From positions 558,001 to 622,000 of the forward strand of contig JAUJYN010000020.1 of NCBI GenBank assembly GCA_030737835.1: DNA of 64,000 nt, read 5' to 3'. The stretch's first letter is position 1, and every line of letters begins with the position of its first letter. Below are positions 47,842-58,352 of this stretch, piece after piece. A program made the translations under genes and the position numbers. Origin of the DNA: Acorus gramineus. Its lineage: Eukaryota; Streptophyta; Magnoliopsida; Acorales; Acoraceae. The notes under the pieces were generated by a model. That model did no database searches. It saw only the letters and a program-made list of their open reading frames with translations, and was not told the DNA's origin.

Positions 47842-49212
47842 ATGCGTGGACGTGGTCCCTCTCGACCTTTGGAGGTTCCCGGACCTACCAGAGGTGAGGA
47901 TGCTACTGGAGAGTCCTCGGCTGTGGGGCCAGGATTGGCACAGGAGCCTCTTGCATGGGAGCGTGCTTACGCTCGGATAGCAGATCTGGTGGAGACTCAG
48001 ACCAGAGCATTAGAGGCCCAGGCGAGGGCGTTAGCTGAGCATGCTAGAGAGATTCAGGAGCTGAGGGCGGCCCGTGATGCAGTTCCACAGGCCCCCTTAG
48101 TGGCAGATCCGCCTGTGGTACCTGATGTACCTCCTGCTCCCGTGGTGATTCCAGCGGTAGGAGTTCAGGATCCCCTGGTGAGGGAGGTGGAGCTAGAGGC
48201 TGTAGCGCGAGTGCACCAGAGTGGCCTCACTGCCTTTCTGAAGCTCCACCCTCCCGAGTTCCACGGACAGACGTCGGATCCCCTTGCCCCTGAGAGATGG
48301 TTGATGGAGGTGGACAAGATCTTTGCGACCATACACTGCACCGATCGCCAGCAAGTCTCCTTGGCCACCTTTATGCTGAAGGGTAGCGCCGCCGACTGGT
48401 GGGCTACTAGATCGGTGGACATTCTAGAGGGAGTAGAGCAGCTTCTATGGGCGGGATTCCGGAGGTATTTCCTGGAGGAGTACTTCCCGTTTTTGACGCG
48501 CCAGATCGTGATGCGGGAGTTTGAGCAGCTGACGCAGGGCTCCATGTCAGTCGCGGACTACTCTACACGCTTCACGAGGCTTTCCAGGTTCGCCCCAGCC
48601 TTGGTGATGGACGAGGAGACGCGGTGCCGTCGATTCGAGATGGGTCTCATCAGCACCATTCGGGTGCATGTCTCTTCGCAGGCATTCACGAGGTACTCGG
48701 ACTTGGTGTCTCGGGCGAAGACAGTCGAGCGAGACCTCGGGGCCTCTATGGGGGTTCCAACCCCTTCGATAGAGCAGAGACCTCCCAGGAGCCCGGACCA
48801 GGGACAGCGCAAGAAGAAGCGGCCCCGCTTTGATCAGTCAGCAGCTGCCGCTATTCCAGTCGATGTGGTGCCAGTGCGAGGTCCAGCACCCATTGCGGCA
48901 GTACCAGTCCAGTCCAGGCGACCGGAGACGCGGCGCTGCTACCACTGTCAGCGCATCGGGCATATTATGTATAATTGCCCAGATGCTGGCCGACCCCGCG
49001 TGCTGCCTCCACAGCAGCAGCACCCACAGGGTGGTCGTGTTGACCAGTGGAGGCAGCCTGTGCAGCCTACGAGGCGTGCCCCTGCTCCTCAGCCACAGTT
49101 TGTCCAGGGCAGAGTTGCAGCACTTTCGGCCGAGGAGGCGCAAGTTCCGGGTATCATGGTCCGAGGTATTATTTTGATTTCCCAGCTCCCTAGATATATA
49201 TGTGTTATTTGA
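47842..49212 (+). CDS. gag of element E
   Basis: An open frame of 456 codons. In element IV the protein starts 6 codons earlier (ATGTCTCCTCGC). In E that ATG has become ATA, so the in-frame ATG at 47842 is the first usable start. Features in order: a Glu/Ala-rich helix (residues about 40-80), the retrotransposon gag core (FLKLHPPEFHG, PERWLMEVDKIF, ATFMLKGSAADWWATR, EQLTQGSMSVADYSTRFTRL; about 135-260), a basic region (GQRKKKRPRFDQ) and a CCHC knuckle (CYHCQRIGHIMYNC; about residue 367). It would form the virus-like particle and bind the RNA. The frame ends after ISQLP, where pol should continue into the protease. This is the only open gag in the window. Confidence 0.92.
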   Translation: MRGRGPSRPLEVPGPTRGEDATGESSAVGPGLAQEPLAWERAYARIADLVETQTRALEAQARALAEHAREIQELRAARDAVPQAPLVADPPVVPDVPPAPVVIPAVGVQDPLVREVELEAVARVHQSGLTAFLKLHPPEFHGQTSDPLAPERWLMEVDKIFATIHCTDRQQVSLATFMLKGSAADWWATRSVDILEGVEQLLWAGFRRYFLEEYFPFLTRQIVMREFEQLTQGSMSVADYSTRFTRLSRFAPALVMDEETRCRRFEMGLISTIRVHVSSQAFTRYSDLVSRAKTVERDLGASMGVPTPSIEQRPPRSPDQGQRKKKRPRFDQSAAAAIPVDVVPVRGPAPIAAVPVQSRRPETRRCYHCQRIGHIMYNCPDAGRPRVLPPQQQHPQGGRVDQWRQPVQPTRRAPAPQPQFVQGRVAALSAEEAQVPGIMVRGIILISQLPRYICVI

Positions 49213-49290
49213 TTTCGGAGCATGGGTTTCCTGTAGAGTTAGTAGTGTTCTTTAAGGGTGATGTCTTCTTCTAGTGTTCCTTTTCTGGAT
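49213..49290 (+). pseudogene. Protease remnant of element E
   Basis: After atatatatgtgttatttgat the text jumps to ggagcatgggtttcctgtag. This skips about 130 bp that contains the DSGATHSF active site in element IV. Only a few codons either side remain. Confidence 0.75.
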
Positions 49291-49391
49291 TAAGGGGCCT
49301 TGCGAGGTCAGCGTTGAGACCCGGGCTAGGGTACTCCATGTTCCTTGTTTGGTTGTCGGGATATCCTATATCGGGACCTCATGGTGCCCTC
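49291..49391 (+). mobile_element. 100-bp patch of family A LTR inside the pol of element E
   Basis: aaggggccttgcgaggtcag to cctcatggtgccctcc matches 26393-26490 of the element A LTR nearly base for base, in the same orientation. It replaces the missing front half of RT and looks like templated filler at a deletion joint. Confidence 0.88.
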
Positions 49392-49449
49392 CCAACGCTT
49401 CTTTTCCCAGTCAAGGAATACCTTAGAAGCATCAAATTGATGGTGGATT

Positions 49450-50378
49450 AAGTGCGAGTTTTGGTTGGAGCGTATGGCCTTTCTGGGCCACGTGATTTCC
49501 GGTGAGGGCATATCTGTGGACCCGGACAAGACGCTCGCCGTGTTGAATTGGCATCGACCGTCGAACCCCTCAGAGATTCGGAGCTTCCTGGGCTTGGTGG
49601 GTTATTGCAGGAGGTTTGTCGAGGGTTTCTCGAAGATAGATGTACCTCTTACCCGCCTCACTCGAAAGGATGTCCGGTTCGAGTGGTCCCCGTCTTGCGA
49701 GGAGAGCTTCCAGGAGTTGTAGCGAAGGCTCACCTCAGCGCCAGTTCTTACCCTTCCGTTTGGGAGTGGTGGGTTCGCAGTATACTCTGATGCATCGCGG
49801 TTGGGTGTGGGTTGCGTCCTAATGCAGCATGGTAAGGTTGTGGCTTACACAATGCGTCAGTTGAAGCCCCATGAGCAGAATTACCCCACCCATGACCTAG
49901 AGTTGGCAGCGATCATCCTTGCGCTGAAGATGTGGAGACATTACCTCTATGATGAGGAGTTCGAGCTCTTTAATGATCATAAGAGCTTGACATAATTGCA
50001 GTCCCAGCCGGAGCTCAACATGCGTCAGAGACGTTGGGTTGAGTTCCTAAAGGACTATGTTTGTAACATCGCTTACCATCCTGGTAAGGCGAATGTCGTG
50101 GTGGATGCTCTCAGCAGGCAGCCCTTGGGCATGGCCGCCCACATGGCTCTACGTCGTTGGAGGCTTCTGGAGGGGGCCGCTTATTGGATCAGCGTTAGAG
50201 AGACTCCTGCGGGTGGCTTTTTGGCCAGGCTAGTGGTGCAGCCGTTCTTCTCGACGAGATCCGCACGGCTCGGGGGCAGGATCCTCACCTTTTAGTCCTC
50301 TCTGAAGGCGTCGCCCGGGGCGAGCGTCCGGACTACCAGATTCGTGAGGACGGGATCCTGCGGTTCAGAGGCCGAGTA
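49450..50378 (+). pseudogene. RT C-terminal end and RNase H of element E
   Basis: The frame starts within [17 protein letters not shown] and runs through [61 protein letters not shown] and [11 protein letters not shown]. Stops lie at 49720 and 49993, and a frameshift lies near 50243. The RT active-site half is missing. Confidence 0.88.
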
Positions 50379-51031
50379 TGCATTCTGACGACGCAGAGCT
50401 AAAGCAGAAGATCTTGGTCGAGGCACTCTATGGCCGCAGCTGCAGGTCCTCCTTGTGTTGGGACGAGGTCGGAGAGCGCCAGTTGGTGGGACCAGAGATC
50501 AACCACCGGACCTCAGAGATGGTGAAGAAGATTCGCGAGCGTATCCGAGTCGCTCAAAGCCGTCAAAAGAGCTACGCCGATCATCGTCGCCGTGAGCTCG
50601 CCTTCAAGGTTGGTGACCATGTCTTCTTGAAGGTGTCCCCGATGAAGGGCATCTTCCGTTTCGGTGTGCGGGGCAAGCTAAGTCCGCGTTTCATTGGGCC
50701 GTTCCTCATCCTCGAGCGAGTTGGGGAGGTGGCCTATCACATAGCTCTGCCCCCACAGTTGGCTCAGGCCCATGACGTCTTCCATGTCTCGCAGCTGAGG
50801 CGTTATGTCCACGATCCTGCTCACGTCATCCCGTTCGAGCCACTCGTCTTCGAGCCGGACTTGTCATTCGTGGAGCAGCCGATCGAGATACTGGACCGCA
50901 GCGAGAAGAGGCTCCGCACCAAGACCGTCCAGTTGGTCAAGGTGCGATGGCAGCACCGTTCCGGTGTCGAGGCCACTTGGGAGCTCGAGGACGCCATGCG
51001 TGACGCGTATCCACATCTTTTCCCTTCCTAG
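50379..51031 (+). pseudogene. Integrase C-terminus and chromodomain of element E
   Basis: [19 protein letters not shown] joins the start of the integrase zinc-finger region to its C-terminal part. The zinc finger and the D-D-E core are deleted between two (A)CGAGGC words. The rest is open to TAG at 51029: the [14 protein letters not shown] segment and the chromodomain [19 protein letters not shown]. Confidence 0.9.
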
Positions 51032-51058
51032 ATGTTTTTGTATTTATTTTGAGGACAA

Positions 51059-51079
51059 AATTTCCTAAGGGGGGAAGAA
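51059..51079 (+). promoter_or_regulatory. Polypurine tract of element E
   Basis: aatttcctaaggggggaagaa precedes the TG of the 3' LTR. Confidence 0.9.
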
Positions 51080-53049
51080 TGTTATATATGTGTCACTTTT
51101 TAGCCTTCTGGTAACCATTGGAGCATTCTGGCAGTTTTTTAACTTTTTCATTTTTCGATCGGAATAGCTAAAATTTTGGACTTTTAGCTATCATCCTGAG
51201 TTTGAGGACTCCGATTGAAAATCTAACTGCATATTATGTGTCCTGGTGCCATTTCAAGCCACTCACAAAAATTTCATCGAATTCCGGTAACGTTTCAGAA
51301 TTTCACAGTTCTGAATCGTATCCGGGTTTTGACCGAGCGAAAAGTCATTGGGAGACTTGACTTGGTCAAAGTTGACCTTGACTTGGTCAAATGATTTTGG
51401 TTTTTAGTGTGGTTGGGTTGACTAGGGTCAAATCTCACCTAAACCTAACCTAAACCTAGTTAAACCTAATTAGCCTAAGTGTAAGTGGTGTGTGTGTGTG
51501 TGGTGTGTGTGTGTGAGTGCATTAAGTGGGCGTCCCCCTCTAATAAGTCCTCCCCCTATTCATCTTCTTCTCCACCAAAACCTCTCTCTCCCTTCTCTCT
51601 AAAACCCCCATATGACCTAGTAGAAGGTGTTGAATCAAGAAACCCTAGAAGGAGAAAAGATAGCCCCTCTTTGGCTGAGTGGAGATCTTGGTGGTGGTGG
51701 TCTTGGAGGTGGTAAATCGGTGCGCGAAGAGCACCCGATCTCCTTCCCTTCCCTTCCTCTCCTTTGGATCTTGATGGACGGTCACGCGATGACCTGTGTA
51801 TTGGTGAGTGGGAAAACCCAACCCAGTTGGGAGGCGTTCGATGCACGTAGGCGTGCATTGCCATCCTCTGGGGCACCGTAATTGCATATTAGCTAGTATA
51901 AATTGTAAAGTATGCCTTGCATGAATATTTTGTTGTATCCATGCCACCTTAGCTATGCATGCATGATGAATATGATATATCCATGCCACCTTAGATTTGT
52001 ATGCTAGGGATATGCACCCTTACATCATATTAGAGGCCTATGCATGCCTAGACACCTTACCCCGACCTGTGCATGTTCCCACCTAGTTTAATTCAGTTAA
52101 ATTAAATGTGAGCATGCCTTAGAAAATATTATCACTTGTTGTTATAATATAGGCTTCCCCGCATCTTAGTTATGCGCCCTGGAGGAATTCGCAAGAATTC
52201 ATGACATTTAAATTGTTAGGAAGATGTTGCCGACGGATCCGATTGGATTGTATACGTGTGGGTAGGCTGTTTCTCTTCCCTTCGTTGGATCTGTGTAGGG
52301 ACTCCTCTGCGTTAGACAGGCCGTCCTGACAGAGGGCTCCCATCAGTAGGCACCTCCTGATTTGGTTTCGGACTGTGCTGAATGTGGGAGTAGACCAGGC
52401 GAGCTACGGTGTGGAGGAGAGGCTATCGGTGGACCAAGGGTGATCAACAGCCTAGTCAGTCCCAAGATACCATGTCACCAGTTTGAGGGTGAGGGTGAGA
52501 GTGTAATGGGTTGGCGATGAGCGACCCACTGGTTTGTGTAGTTGTTGCCACTTAGAGGCTATAAATGATTGAGGTTAATATGAATTGTGATGCATGGGTT
52601 GTGCTATTCACTGAGTGTGTGGCTCACCCCTCGCATATATTTTTTCTCCAGTGTTATCTGAGTCGGATTAGCAGGAGGAGCTCCCGAGGGACTTCAGCAG
52701 TAGCGGAGCAGCGCCACATTCCGCGAGTGTTAGAGGCTATCAGCATCCCTTTTTGATTGTATGTATTGTATTCTGTGCTTGGGCATATGTTTGTATTATA
52801 TTTGGATGTCGTTGTACATATTGGCTCTCACAGGACAGTTGATTATGTATCGAGTCTGTAATATGTCTTTGAATTACAGATTCAGTCTTTTAGCTTTCGC
52901 TATTTGTGTATATATCATGTCAGCCTCATTGTCGTCTGTGTTGTCATTGTTGATGTTGTTTAGGGTATATTATTGAACTCCTGTTTAGACTGCTGATATC
53001 ATATATACCATTTGCCGCGTCCCGGGGACGGCCGCCCTGGGGCGTGACA
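51080..53049 (+). mobile_element. 3' LTR of element E (1970 bp, intron-less)
   Basis: It runs from TGTTATATATGTGTCAC to GGGGCGTGACA. The text cctctcctttgg|atcttgatggacgg (51767/51768) is continuous where other family A LTRs have an intron of about 510-800 bp. The rest aligns with the element A LTR throughout. Confidence 0.94.
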
Positions 53050-53054
53050 GTATA

Positions 53055-54172
53055 TATGTATAAAATGTGTATGTACAGATTTTGGAAATAAAGTTTTTTG
53101 ATAGGTCTTACAAAGGTTGAAGAGTTGATTGAACTGGACTGACAGGAACAGGTGGGGCAGCAAGTGAGGGGCGGCATTTTAGACTAGCCACCCAAGGTCA
53201 AGCGGCTAGTTTGTTTTAGCCGCCCCTTGACTGGGGTTTTAACCTGGAAAGGGGTTGGGTCCAGCATGTTGGAAGTAGAAGCCTAAAACCCGGCGGTTCA
53301 TTGTTAGTAGTCGCCCCCTGCCTGGGGCAGTTTCCTGGTTTTGCTATCTGTCTGCTACTGCTGAAGGTCCTTGTGAGTATTTTGGCCAACCTTTAGAACC
53401 TGTAAAAACATTCCTTCCATGGACCAAGTGTTAAATCTGTCCGGATTGTGCCCCTGCATTGACTTTCGAGCCCCTCTTGTCCGAATTGTTAAGGGCTACA
53501 ACCCATCTAAGGTAATAAAGCAAGGAAAAAGATGCGAGAAGCTATGTCCAGCATACAAAAGGGGGAACCTAAGTGACTCTAAGTGTGAGAATATGTGAGA
53601 ATGGAAAAATCTCAGGTGTGTATGAGAGTGGGGCAATTTTCCTTCTCAAGTGTGTGTGGAAGGGTATGAAATGAAAGTAATAGGGGCAATTTTCTTTTGG
53701 TATGGGAGTCAATTGTGGTATTTTGAGAAAATTGAATGCCTAAATGCTTTGGAAAAAGAAAATACAATCTTATGCTTAAGTGTGGGTGCCATAAGGGAGC
53801 ATTTTAATTTTTCAATGGATCTTTTATGTGGGAGGGCAATGTTTTCAATTTCCTAAAGTAAAAGATGCCATCAAGTCCTTGAAGAGGGGCCCTTGTGGTC
53901 ACTTATGTCCAAACCAGGATTGTATTTGAAAGGTTTTGGCTTCAGGTGTCAATTTCTCAAGTTCATGGTTCTCAAATGCTTGATCATATTATTCTAAACA
54001 TGCTGGGAAATCCATGAATGCACCAAGATTTAAGTCAAGTAAGCTTCCTTTAGATAGGCAAGTTTTTAAGAGAATGCATGTGAGTGTGTGCTATTGTAAG
54101 CATAGGAAAAGGTCTATCTTTGGTTGAAATTTTACCTTTCCAAGCAGACATATTTCAATTTCAACTCCATAG
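53055..54172 (+). other. Internal 3' region upstream of the right Tat-like LTR
   Basis: Sequence that continues 46111 once E is removed. It carries GGCGGCTA-type inverted repeats (53165-53225) and a mostly A/T-rich non-coding stretch. No ORF is supported. Its position between the PMD ORF and a polypurine tract fits a 3' untranslated internal region. Confidence 0.5.
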
Positions 54173-54193
54173 CAAAAATAAAAGGGTGGGGGA
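54173..54193 (+). promoter_or_regulatory. Probable polypurine tract before the right Tat-like LTR
   Basis: gcaaaaataaaagggtggggga ends directly at TGTACATACCC. Its composition and position are those of a PPT, which would make the following LTR a 3' LTR for the PMD-side internal region. Confidence 0.65.
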
Positions 54194-55491
54194 TGTACAT
54201 ACCCTAATTTTGACCATCCAAAGAAAAGAAATTTACTTCGAGTAATATTGGAAACAACCACATTTGGACATCTAATAGAAAAACTCCCTCAGAAACCAAA
54301 ACCGGAAACCCTAAGTCCAACACTTAGAAAAATCTAAAAAACCTGGACAGGGGCGGCTACTTGAGAGTAGCCGCCCCATTCTGGGCAGCTAGTTTCAACT
54401 AGCCGTCCCCCTGACCGACCCCAAACCGCCTTCCTGGATGGGACATAAAGCAAGCATGATTGCGGCGGATTGTCCCTTCTAACCGCCCCATCTCAGCCGG
54501 TTCAACCTTAGTAACCGACCCAAGCCACCGCTTGTCAGAGATGGGACGTTTGGCAGGTTATGATGGGGGCGGCTACTTGAGAGTAGCCGCCCTTGACTGG
54601 GCGGCTAGTTTCAACTAGCTGCCCCTCACTTGGACATTGTCAGAGAACAAAAATCTAATGGAAGGTCAAATCAAGCACCTTATTACCCATTTTGATCTAT
54701 TGTCCAGTGGACACTCCCCTACACCTCTTTTACTATAAATAGGGGGTCTCCAAGCATTCATATCCATCATCAAGCATCAATATCAACCATTCCCAATCCC
54801 ATTCAACAAACAAGAATTCACATTGCCATACCCCCCACCACCACTTCAAAACCCTTGAGAGAGAGAGAGAGCTCTATTTTGAGAGAAAAACCCATCTTCC
54901 TACACCAAATTATCCTCCAAATCCACTCTCCAAAACCCAGGTTAAACCCAGCTTAACCTCTGCCAAACACCCAAATCAAACCCTACCCAGGTTCTGCCCA
55001 AATTGAACCAGACACCAGGCGGCTACTCCTAACTAGCCGCCCCCCACCAGGCGGCTAAACCCTACTAGCCGGCCCTTACCCTAGCCCCCTTGAGTTTCAA
55101 ACCTCCTTTAGTCAAGTTCCCGAAGCAGAAGAGGATCCCTGTCTTCACCTCTGTGTACGGCATGCCCGTGTCTCAGAGCGGAGACCCCACAAACTCCCCC
55201 ACGAAGGCGATCAAATCCACCCCAACTTTTCCTGCTTTTTGAGAAAAGTGCGATCACAACCACCCCTGAATCCTCCTGAGGACCCGTCGGCCGCCTCAGC
55301 CGGGAATGAAAAACCTACCCACCACCCCTTCCGAGAGACGATCCGACCGAGACTACTAAGGCGTAGCTCTTCGGATCCGAGCCTCCGAAGAACCCCCACA
55401 CACGCAGACCCCGAAGGACTAGGAAGAGAGGGAGGAAGGCTTTCCGGAGCACCATACCCCCCAACCCCCCTTCCGAAATCCGATGCCGACA
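54194..55491 (+). mobile_element. Tat-like LTR, plus orientation
   Basis: It begins TGTACATACCC and ends GATGCCGACA. It aligns in inverted orientation with 11779-13027. A TATA box CTATAAATAG is at 54733-54742. Hairpin words include ggggcggctacttgagagta at 54350 and gggcggctagtttcaactag at 54597. It is bordered on the left by a PPT-like tract and on the right by a PBS-like site, so it may be shared by two internal regions. Confidence 0.7.
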
Positions 55492-55493
55492 GC

Positions 55494-55516
55494 CTGGCGA
55501 TCACGGTGGGACTTCC
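55494..55516 (+). promoter_or_regulatory. PBS-like site of the Tat type
   Basis: TGGCGATCACGGTGGGACTT follows the LTR end after two bases. Tat-lineage plant elements have similar TGGCGAC...GGGGA sites here. The assignment to a tRNA is not certain. Confidence 0.5.
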
Positions 55517-55651
55517 CTAGTGAAAAACAATAAAAGGTAATCTTCTTCTGTTTCCTTCCAATAACCTGACTAGAATGCCATCACCCCTCTAGGAAAACTA
55601 GGATTTCCCACCCCTCAAGTCTGACCCTCCTCTACTTTGCATTACAACATC

Positions 55652-55775
55652 CTTTACTACCTTTAAGCCGCACACAGTTGCGCACCTCTTTACTGCTTTA
55701 AGCCGCACACAGCTGGACACCATTTACTGCTTTAAGCCGCACACAGACCTCTTTATTTACTGCTTTAAGTCTGCA
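55652..55775 (+). repeat. Tandem repeat of a TTTAAGCCGCACACAG unit
   Basis: Four units of about 35-45 bp, each with tttactgctttaagccgcac or a variant, lie in the leader between the PBS and the gag-like ORF. Confidence 0.85.
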
Positions 55776-55809
55776 TTCATTTACACCTAGGCTTTTCCAT
55801 ATTCACATT

Positions 55810-56023
55810 ATGGAGGCCTACACCCATGAGAAAATAGTGGGGGAGAAAGACAACTAGGGAGACCAAACCACCCAATTCCTCAGCCACCTAGAGGAGAGAA
55901 TGGCTACCCTAGGATACAAGTCATTCAAGGATATGTTCAATGACCTCACCTACTATCATCAAGCTAAGACCTTGAACAGGAAACTCCTATTAACACCCCC
56001 AAGGCTTGTCCCACCCCCAATAC
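55810..56023 (+). pseudogene. gag-like ORF start of the Tat-like element, truncated
   Basis: From ATG at 55810 the frame reads MEAYTHEKIVGEKDN, a TAG at 55855, then FLSHLEERMATLGYKSFKDM onward until element IV interrupts it at 56024. Position after an LTR, PBS and leader suggests gag. I do not recognise a domain in the short piece. Confidence 0.4.
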
Positions 56024-58293
56024 TATTATATATGTGTCACTTTTTAGCCTATTGGTCACATTTGGGTCATTTCTGGCCATTTTCTAATTTTTCTTTTTTC
56101 GATCGAAGCCGCTAAAATTTTAGACTTTTAGCTATCTGTGTGAGTTCGAGTACTCCGATTGGAAATCTAACTGCATATTATGAGTCCTGGTACCATTTTG
56201 TACTACTCATAAAAATTTCATCGAATTCCAGTAACGTTTTAAAAATTATGCAGTTTCGAATCGTATCCGGGTTTCGGTCGTTACTGGTTTGTTTGGTGGA
56301 ATAGTGTTGGGATATTTTGGTGGTTATGGTAACCTTGGGTAACCTCACCCCCCTCTTGCTTAATGGGTAAGAAAACTTTGGTTATTTTTTGATGTGTGTG
56401 GGTGAGTTTAACTTAGGTTCACCACCCCCTTTTTCCCTTCTCATCACCCCCCCATTTGAGAAAAAAAGTTATTTCTCTCTCTCTCTTTCACCACCTCTCA
56501 CGCCTCCCTCTCCCTCTTGTTTGTGTGTGTGTGTGTGTGTTTTGAAGGAAAAGAAGGAGAAGAAGAAGCCAAAGAAGAGGAGAAGTGAAAGAGAAGGGAC
56601 ACACAAAGGTGTGTAAATGTGTTGTTTGTAGTGATTGTTGATTCCCCTTTTGCCCCTGATTTTCAGCCAAGTAAGGCTGAGGAGGTGGTGGTGTTGGTGG
56701 TGGCGGTTGCGGTGGTTTTGGTGCGCCAAGAGCACCCGAATACCTCCCCTTTTCTTTCCCCTCCTTTGGTAAGCTCTCCTCCTCCCTTATCTATGTTTTA
56801 ATGGTTGTTAGGGCTGTTAGGGTGATCATTTATGCCATGCATGTGGGCTAGGGTGTGTGTGAGGGCTGTGGAGGGGGTGGGAGAGGTCTGGGCGCACGCG
56901 CGGGGCCATCCACGCACGTGCGCGCGCAGACGCGGGCGCAGAGGGGTGCTGGCTCGCACAGTCAGGCGCACTGGCGGGCGCACGCGCGTAAGCGCAGGCG
57001 CGCGAACGTGCGTGGGAGGAACTGGCGCGAGCGCGCAGTGCGCGAGAGTGCGCGCAGGCACGTGCGAGCGCGCGCGCGCGCGCGACAGCGCGTCTAGACG
57101 CGGAGTTGGGCGCGTGGCAATGCGCCAGGGGGTGCGGGGGCGCGTGCTTATGCGTGCGGGGGGCCACGCATGTGGTTGCCCGATGGTTCGGGTAGGTGTT
57201 GGGGCACTCGGACTTGCGTGCGTACGTGCGTACTCGCATGCGTGCGAGCCCGTATGCGTGCTTGTCCGAGTCTTTGGCATTTCTAGTAAATTCCATGTAT
57301 ATTTATGTAGTTATACTCACCATATTGAATGCCCTTGTCTTGTAGATCTTGGCGAACGGTCACCAACGACCCGGGTTGTGGTATATTTATTATCCATGTT
57401 ATATATGCTTAGGTTGAGCCTCAAATCTTGCCTAATGAGTTTAGGCAAGTGTATGACCACTTATGGGGGTCATACTTGGCAATTGTCACTATGAATAATA
57501 TGTTTTCCCCGCATCTGAGTTATGCGCCCTGGAGGGAATTCTTGAGAATTCGTTACCGTATCGGTGTTTAGTAACCGGTGTCGACGGATCCAAGAGGATC
57601 GTATCCGCAAGTGTAGATTGTTTTCTCCCCTTCGTTGGATCCGATGTAGGAACTCCCCGGCGTTGGGAAAAGTTGTCTTGACAGAGGACTCCCATCCGTA
57701 GGTACTACCGATGCAATCGGGAACGTACTGATCGTGGGAGTATACCAGGTAGAGGCTACCCGGGGAAAGGGCTACCGGTGGACCAAGGGTGTAGAGCAGT
57801 CTAATCTCTCCCAAAAGTCCTATGTCACCTCTAAAGGGTGAGGGTGTGGTGGGTCGGCGTCGCTACGACCCACCAATTTGTGCAGTTACTCCCATCTTAG
57901 GGACTTTAATGATTTTTTTAAGGTTAAATATGAGTTGTGTTGCATGGATTGTACCATTCACTGAGCGTGTGGCTCACCCCTCGCATATCTTTTTCCTCCA
58001 ATTGTCGTTGAGTCGGATCTGAAGGAGGAGCTCCTCGAGGCATCGCACCAGTAGCGGAGCAGCGTTCGAGTTTTGGGTCTTGCGAGTGAGAGGTCATCAG
58101 CATCCCCCTTTTTCCTTGTATGTATTGTTACTCGTGCTTGGGCACAATACTTGTATGTTGATGTCTTTGTTTTATATTGGCTCTCACAGGACAGTTGATT
58201 ATGTATTCTGGTCTGTAATATGTCTTTGAATTACAGACTCAGTCGTTAAGCTTCCGCTATATGTATATATATTATGTCGGCTGCATTGTTAAT
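56024..58293 (+). mobile_element. 5' LTR of element IV, family A, 3' end deleted
   Basis: It starts TATTATATATGTGTCAC (G to A in the terminal TG). The intron is 56769-57345 (GTAAGC to TTGTAG). A deletion near 57380-57480 removed the block found in other LTRs between ccgggt and the gaatattat stretch. A second deletion at about 58293 joins the LTR body to tcctaggatttctatatgag of the gag leader, so the LTR terminus and PBS are lost. Confidence 0.85.
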
Positions 58294-58352
58294 TGTCCTA
58301 GGATTTCTATATGAGTATTCTGATCCTAGTGTCTGTTTCTTAGGTTGCTGAT

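Larger units (their letters stand above)
46112..53049 (+). mobile_element. Element E: family A chromovirus with intron-less LTRs
   Basis: A complete LTR-internal-LTR structure of 6938 bp with TSD GTATA at 46107-46111 and 53050-53054. It has a PBS, an open gag, remnants of pol, a polypurine tract and two LTRs. Both LTRs lack the 0.5-0.8 kb intron present in all other long copies. pol has lost the protease, the N-terminal half of RT and most of integrase, so E cannot move by itself. It sits in the 3' flank of the PMD pseudogene. Confidence 0.94.

Noticed and set aside
11779..55491. A DNA transposon (Mutator type) with 1.3-kb terminal inverted repeats carrying the PMD gene
   Set aside because: PMD genes do occur in such elements, and the outer ends TGTCGGTATCGG / CCGATGCCGACA are inverted. 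But the flanks give no 9-bp TSD, the repeats have TG...CA ends and a TATA box as in LTRs, and PPT- and PBS-like sites adjoin them. I kept it only as an alternative.
56798..57494. ORFs of 156-220 codons on both strands
   Set aside because: CpG-rich intron core of the element IV LTR.
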